A stretch of 16,776 nt of DNA from Christensenella sp. UBA5489 (GTDB taxonomy: Bacteria; Bacillota; Clostridia; Christensenellales; UBA1242): the NCBI GenBank assembly GCA_002424095.1, contig DIPL01000013.1, positions 67,420-84,195 of the forward strand. The letters are read 5' to 3'. Shown here one piece after another: positions 14,981 to 16,776 of the stretch. The translations under genes were made by a program, and so were the position numbers. Numbering within the stretch: the stretch's first letter is position 1; each line of letters opens with the position of its first letter. Below the pieces are notes generated by a model. It made no database searches. It was not told where the DNA came from and saw nothing but the letters and a program-made list of their open reading frames with translations.

Positions 14981-15313
14981 TTATTTTATTAAAATTTGAT
15001 TCGCAATTTCCGAACTTATTAAAAGTGCGTAACCTTTTATTTTTATCAGTAAGGTTTTATTCAAAAAAGATTTTTTTAAAAGAGTAATTTTTTCGCCTTT
15101 AATAATACCAAGTTCTGCAAGTCTTCTAAAAATTTTTAAATTATAAGATAGATTTTTAGAGTTATTTTCCAAGTTTTCACTGCAATCAAGATTTTTTTTA
15201 TTTGATTTTTCAAAATATTCGTCAATATCTACGATTTCATATTCTCTGTTTATTTCTGCTTGTAATAAAGAAAATTTTGTTGTTTGTAGATTTAAAAATT
15301 CGCATTTTGCCAT
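14981..15313 (-). CDS. feoA: FeoA-domain protein, with an internal insertion
   Basis: The 110-residue product, longer than the usual 75 or so, ends in a FeoA core: FRRLAELGIIKGEKITLLKKS (62-82; only its start and end are diagnostic), then KTLLIKIKGYALLISSEIA. FeoA is a small SH3-like partner that binds or activates FeoB at the membrane. A charged Asn/Ser/Lys-rich insertion (about residues 34-57) splits the first beta strands from the core. The gene lies 9 bases upstream of feoB and shares its mRNA. No Shine-Dalgarno sequence precedes the ATG. A TAGATT box (15325-15320) would put the mRNA start at the A of ATG, which suggests leaderless translation, but the -35 is poor. The dyad at 15370-15390 upstream is a possible metal-regulator site. 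Confidence 0.8.
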   Translation of the reverse strand: MAKCEFLNLQTTKFSLLQAEINREYEIVDIDEYFEKSNKKNLDCSENLENNSKNLSYNLKIFRRLAELGIIKGEKITLLKKSFLNKTLLIKIKGYALLISSEIANQILIK

Positions 15314-15369
15314 AAAATAAATCTATGAAATACAAAGAAATATTAGAACTATTCACAACGTTATACTAT

Positions 15370-15390
15370 TGTTGATAATGCCTTATAACA
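15370..15390. promoter_or_regulatory. Imperfect inverted repeat upstream of feoAB (possible metal-regulator site)
   Basis: TGTTGATAA and TTATAACA face each other around a 4-base centre, with one bulged base. Iron-uptake operons are usually controlled by Fur or DtxR-type repressors, but the sequence does not match a Fur or DtxR box well, so the call is tentative. Confidence 0.25.
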
Positions 15391-15478
15391 AATATATAAT
15401 TGAGTTTTAAAATCAGCGAAAAATTCGAAAATAATATAAAATAATGTCAATTTATAGTCTTTTATGTAAAATAATTCA

Positions 15479-15503
15479 TATAATAATCAAAAAGAAACGT
15501 TTC
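15479..15503 (+). promoter_or_regulatory. -10 box and LacI-like palindrome upstream of the ylmC-like gene
   Basis: A TATAAT (15479-15484) with only weak -35 matches is followed by a perfect 10-bp palindrome GAAACGTTTC (15494-15503) near the expected transcription start. A central CG flanked by A-run and T-run half sites is typical of LacI/GalR-family operators. No such regulator is in the window. Confidence 0.4.
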
Positions 15504-15533
15504 ATTTAAAATTAATCAAAAAGGATATTTATT

Positions 15534-15812
15534 TTGGAGTGCTCATTTCTAGAATTGAGATGCAAAGAAGTCGTCAATGTTGTCGACGGTAAAAGACTCG
15601 GTCATATTATTGACGTTGTTTTTGATTTACAAACATCACGAATAACAGGGCTTGTTGTTCCAAACAGCCGTAGTTTTTGGAATGTGTTTAAAAGCGGTCA
15701 GGAACTTTTTATACCTTTCACGCAAATTTGCAAAATAGGCGAAGATACAATTTTAGTTGAACTCTATTCTCCAACACCACCAAGTGCGTGTGTAATACAT
15801 AGTAGAAATTGA
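15534..15812 (+). CDS. PRC-barrel protein of the YlmC/YmxH sporulation family
   Basis: The 92-residue protein matches the PRC-barrel family YlmC/YmxH: LRCKEVVNVVDGKRLGHIIDVVFD at the N-terminus, then ITGLVVPNSRSF and LFIPFTQICKIGEDTILVEL. Such genes usually lie next to sigG and nrdR in Clostridia, as here, and are linked to sporulation, though the molecular role is not established. The start is a TTG at 15534 (read as Met), preceded by an AAAAGGAT ribosome site at 15519-15526. A weak hairpin over the stop (15803-15820) may end its mRNA, since nrdR has its own promoter. The first residues (MECSFLELRC) are Cys-rich. The exact function is unknown. Confidence 0.85.
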   Translation: MECSFLELRCKEVVNVVDGKRLGHIIDVVFDLQTSRITGLVVPNSRSFWNVFKSGQELFIPFTQICKIGEDTILVELYSPTPPSACVIHSRN

Positions 15813-15820
15813 AATTTCTA
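15803..15820 (+). terminator. Weak hairpin at the end of the ylmC-like gene
   Basis: TAGAAAT (15803-15809) and ATTTCTA (15814-15820) pair around a 4-base loop, followed by TGTTTT. It overlaps the stop codon and is all AU with a single GC pair, so it is only a modest terminator. Confidence 0.4.
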
Positions 15821-15869
15821 TGTTTTAATATTAAAGGCACAAAAAATATTTAGATTATTATTTAAACAA

Positions 15870-15898
15870 TTTACAAATTATGAAATTTATTATATAAT
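15870..15898 (+). promoter_or_regulatory. Sigma-A promoter of nrdR
   Basis: TTTACA (15870-15875) and TATAAT (15893-15898) are 17 bases apart, with a start near 15905 and a leader of about 47 bases ending in the AAGGAAG ribosome site (15938-15944). Confidence 0.75.
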
Positions 15899-15951
15899 AT
15901 AACTATAAAAGTTAAAATAATAATGAAATAATTTTGTAAGGAAGAAATAAA

Positions 15952-16395
15952 ATGAAATGTCAATTTTGTAATTGTCAAAATAGTAAAGTTTTAGATTCAC
16001 GTGCTTCACCCGAAAACAATTCGGTAAGGCGACGTCGTGAATGTTTAGGATGTGGCAAAAGGTTTACGACCTATGAAACAATTGAAAGCACTCCAATTTT
16101 AGTTATAAAAAAAGACGGTAGTCGCCAGCCTTTTGATATTATGAAAATAAAAAAAGGAATTATTAAAGCCTGTGAAAAACGACCAGTCAGTTTAAATCAA
16201 ATTGATGAAATTAGTTCATCAATTGAAAAAGAATTTCAAAATGCAATGGCACAAGAAATCACTTCGGATGAAATTGGCGAAAAAGTTATGGATAAATTAA
16301 AAATTTTGGATGAAGTTTCATATGTTCGTTTTGCCTCAGTTTATCGACAATTCAAAGATATAACGAATTTTATTAAATTTCTTGACGAACTTTAA
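15952..16395 (+). CDS. nrdR: Transcriptional repressor NrdR (zinc ribbon plus ATP-cone)
   Basis: The 147-residue protein, of normal length for the family, has the zinc ribbon Cys3/Cys6 and Cys31/Cys34, with DSRASPENNSVRRRREC and GKRFTTYE between and after them. An ATP-cone follows (about 47-137) starting at VIKKDGSRQPFD. NrdR senses ATP/dATP and represses ribonucleotide reductase genes through NrdR boxes (family knowledge). All four metal ligands are present. It has its own promoter and ribosome site. It points toward sigG, which lies on the opposite strand only 47 bases beyond its stop. Confidence 0.97.
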   Translation: MKCQFCNCQNSKVLDSRASPENNSVRRRRECLGCGKRFTTYETIESTPILVIKKDGSRQPFDIMKIKKGIIKACEKRPVSLNQIDEISSSIEKEFQNAMAQEITSDEIGEKVMDKLKILDEVSYVRFASVYRQFKDITNFIKFLDEL

Positions 16396-16417
16396 TTTTA
16401 TAATTTTTTTGTGGGAT

Positions 16418-16456
16418 ACATAATTAATTCTTTCAACATTAATTATGTTATATTTT
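16418..16456 (+). terminator. AT-rich hairpin between nrdR and sigG
   Basis: An 11-bp stem, ACATAATTAAT (16418-16428) and ATTAATTATGT (16438-16448), with a 9-base loop, is followed by TATATTTTT. It fits a terminator for nrdR, although it has few GC pairs and overlaps the end of the convergent sigG. No T-run follows it on the minus strand. Confidence 0.45.
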
Positions 16457-16776
16457 TCCTGATAATTTCCAAAGCATTTTTTTCAAGTCGAGAAACCTGC
16501 GCCTGAGAAATTCCAACCTCATCGCTTACTTCCATTTGAGTTTTGCCTATGAAATAGCGAAGTGTTAAAATTTCTTTTTCTCGTGGGTTAAGTTTTATAA
16601 GTGCATCTTTTAATGCAATAACTTCCAAAAAGTTTTCATCTGTATTTTCAGTATCAGAAATTTGGTCCATAATTCGAACATTGTCCATTCCGTCGTTATA
16701 AATTGGTTCGTTCAAACTGATAATGTCGCTTATGGCATCGAGTGCAAACGAAATTTGAGCCATTGGAATTTCTAAG
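16443..16776 (-). CDS. sigG: RNA polymerase forespore sigma factor SigG, C-terminal part (runs off right edge)
   Basis: The frame is open to the right edge of the window, and residues LEIP precede the internal ATG at 16763, so the gene begins outside. The visible 110 or so residues closely follow SigG: FALDAISD, SLNEPIYNDG, VRIMDQISD and the region-4 helix-turn-helix GKTQMEVSDEVGISQAQVSRLEK. SigG directs late forespore transcription after engulfment. The sigG-ylmC/ymxH-nrdR gene set is common in Clostridia, but here sigG faces nrdR head-on instead of preceding it on the same strand. Its promoter and regions 1-3 cannot be seen. Confidence 0.95.
   Translation of the reverse strand, partial: LEIPMAQISFALDAISDIISLNEPIYNDGMDNVRIMDQISDTENTDENFLEVIALKDALIKLNPREKEILTLRYFIGKTQMEVSDEVGISQAQVSRLEKNALEIIRKNIT

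Noticed and set aside
15314..15533. Riboswitch or small RNA in the 220-base feoA/ylmC intergenic region
   Set aside because: I see only AT-rich promoter-like sequence and short palindromes; there is no extended GC-containing conserved fold or known riboswitch core.
1..16776. CRISPR array, tRNA, rRNA or insertion sequence
   Set aside because: No spaced direct repeats, no tRNA cloverleaf or rRNA-like GC-rich stretch, and no transposase-like frame was found. The only tandem repeat noted is the 11-bp pair at 6958-6979.

Overview
The window is AT-rich (low G+C, by eye about 30%) chromosomal DNA from an endospore-forming, probably anaerobic member of the Bacillota. The best guess is an uncultured gut-type Clostridia lineage; this is inference from gene content, and no species can be named. 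The evidence is spoIVA and a C-terminal part of sigG (endosporulation), a ylmC/ymxH-type PRC-barrel gene, nrdR, ferrous iron uptake by FeoA/FeoB, and consensus sigma-A promoters with 17-bp spacers. I see no rRNA, tRNA, CRISPR array, IS element or integrase. No gene-free stretch exceeds 300 bases.

Layout, left to right. (1) Bases 1-1121, minus strand: the 5' part of hflX, running off the left edge, and a small lipoprotein gene. (2) 1290-1973, plus: a HAD-family phosphatase-like gene with a perfect sigma-A promoter, ending at a two-way terminator shared with the next block. (3) 2125-10276, minus: five head-to-tail genes. They encode a 986-aa membrane-anchored GLUG surface protein, a SLOG/DUF1273-type nucleotide-binding protein, an unrecognised 315-aa protein, an 890-aa VirB4-type ATPase with a two-helix membrane domain fused at its N-terminus, and an unrecognised 148-aa protein. 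(4) 10525-11190, plus: a divergent dephospho-CoA-kinase-like gene, ending at a shared terminator. (5) 11266-15313, minus: spoIVA with a plausible sigma-E/K promoter, then feoB and feoA (transcribed feoA-feoB). (6) 15534-16395, plus: ylmC/ymxH-like and nrdR. (7) 16443-16776, minus: the sigG C-terminal part, convergent with nrdR.

How the genes fit together. Blocks 1, 2 and 4-7 are housekeeping and sporulation: ribosome-associated GTPase, CoA metabolism, Fe2+ import, ribonucleotide reductase control, the forespore sigma factor and the coat basement ATPase. Block 3 is accessory in character. A lone VirB4 motor without relaxase, VirD4, VirB6 or peptidoglycan hydrolase genes sits beside two unrecognised proteins, a SLOG protein and a large surface protein, all on one strand. 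It may be a minimal membrane or secretion module, or the remnant of an integrative element; the sequence alone cannot decide.

Other unusual points. Several genes lack a Shine-Dalgarno sequence and have -10 boxes that would give almost leaderless mRNAs (hflX, virB4, perhaps feoA). FeoB lacks the Asp of its G4 motif. The CoaE-like and SLOG proteins deviate at conserved positions. Short palindromes overlap or follow the promoters of the GLUG and ylmC genes.
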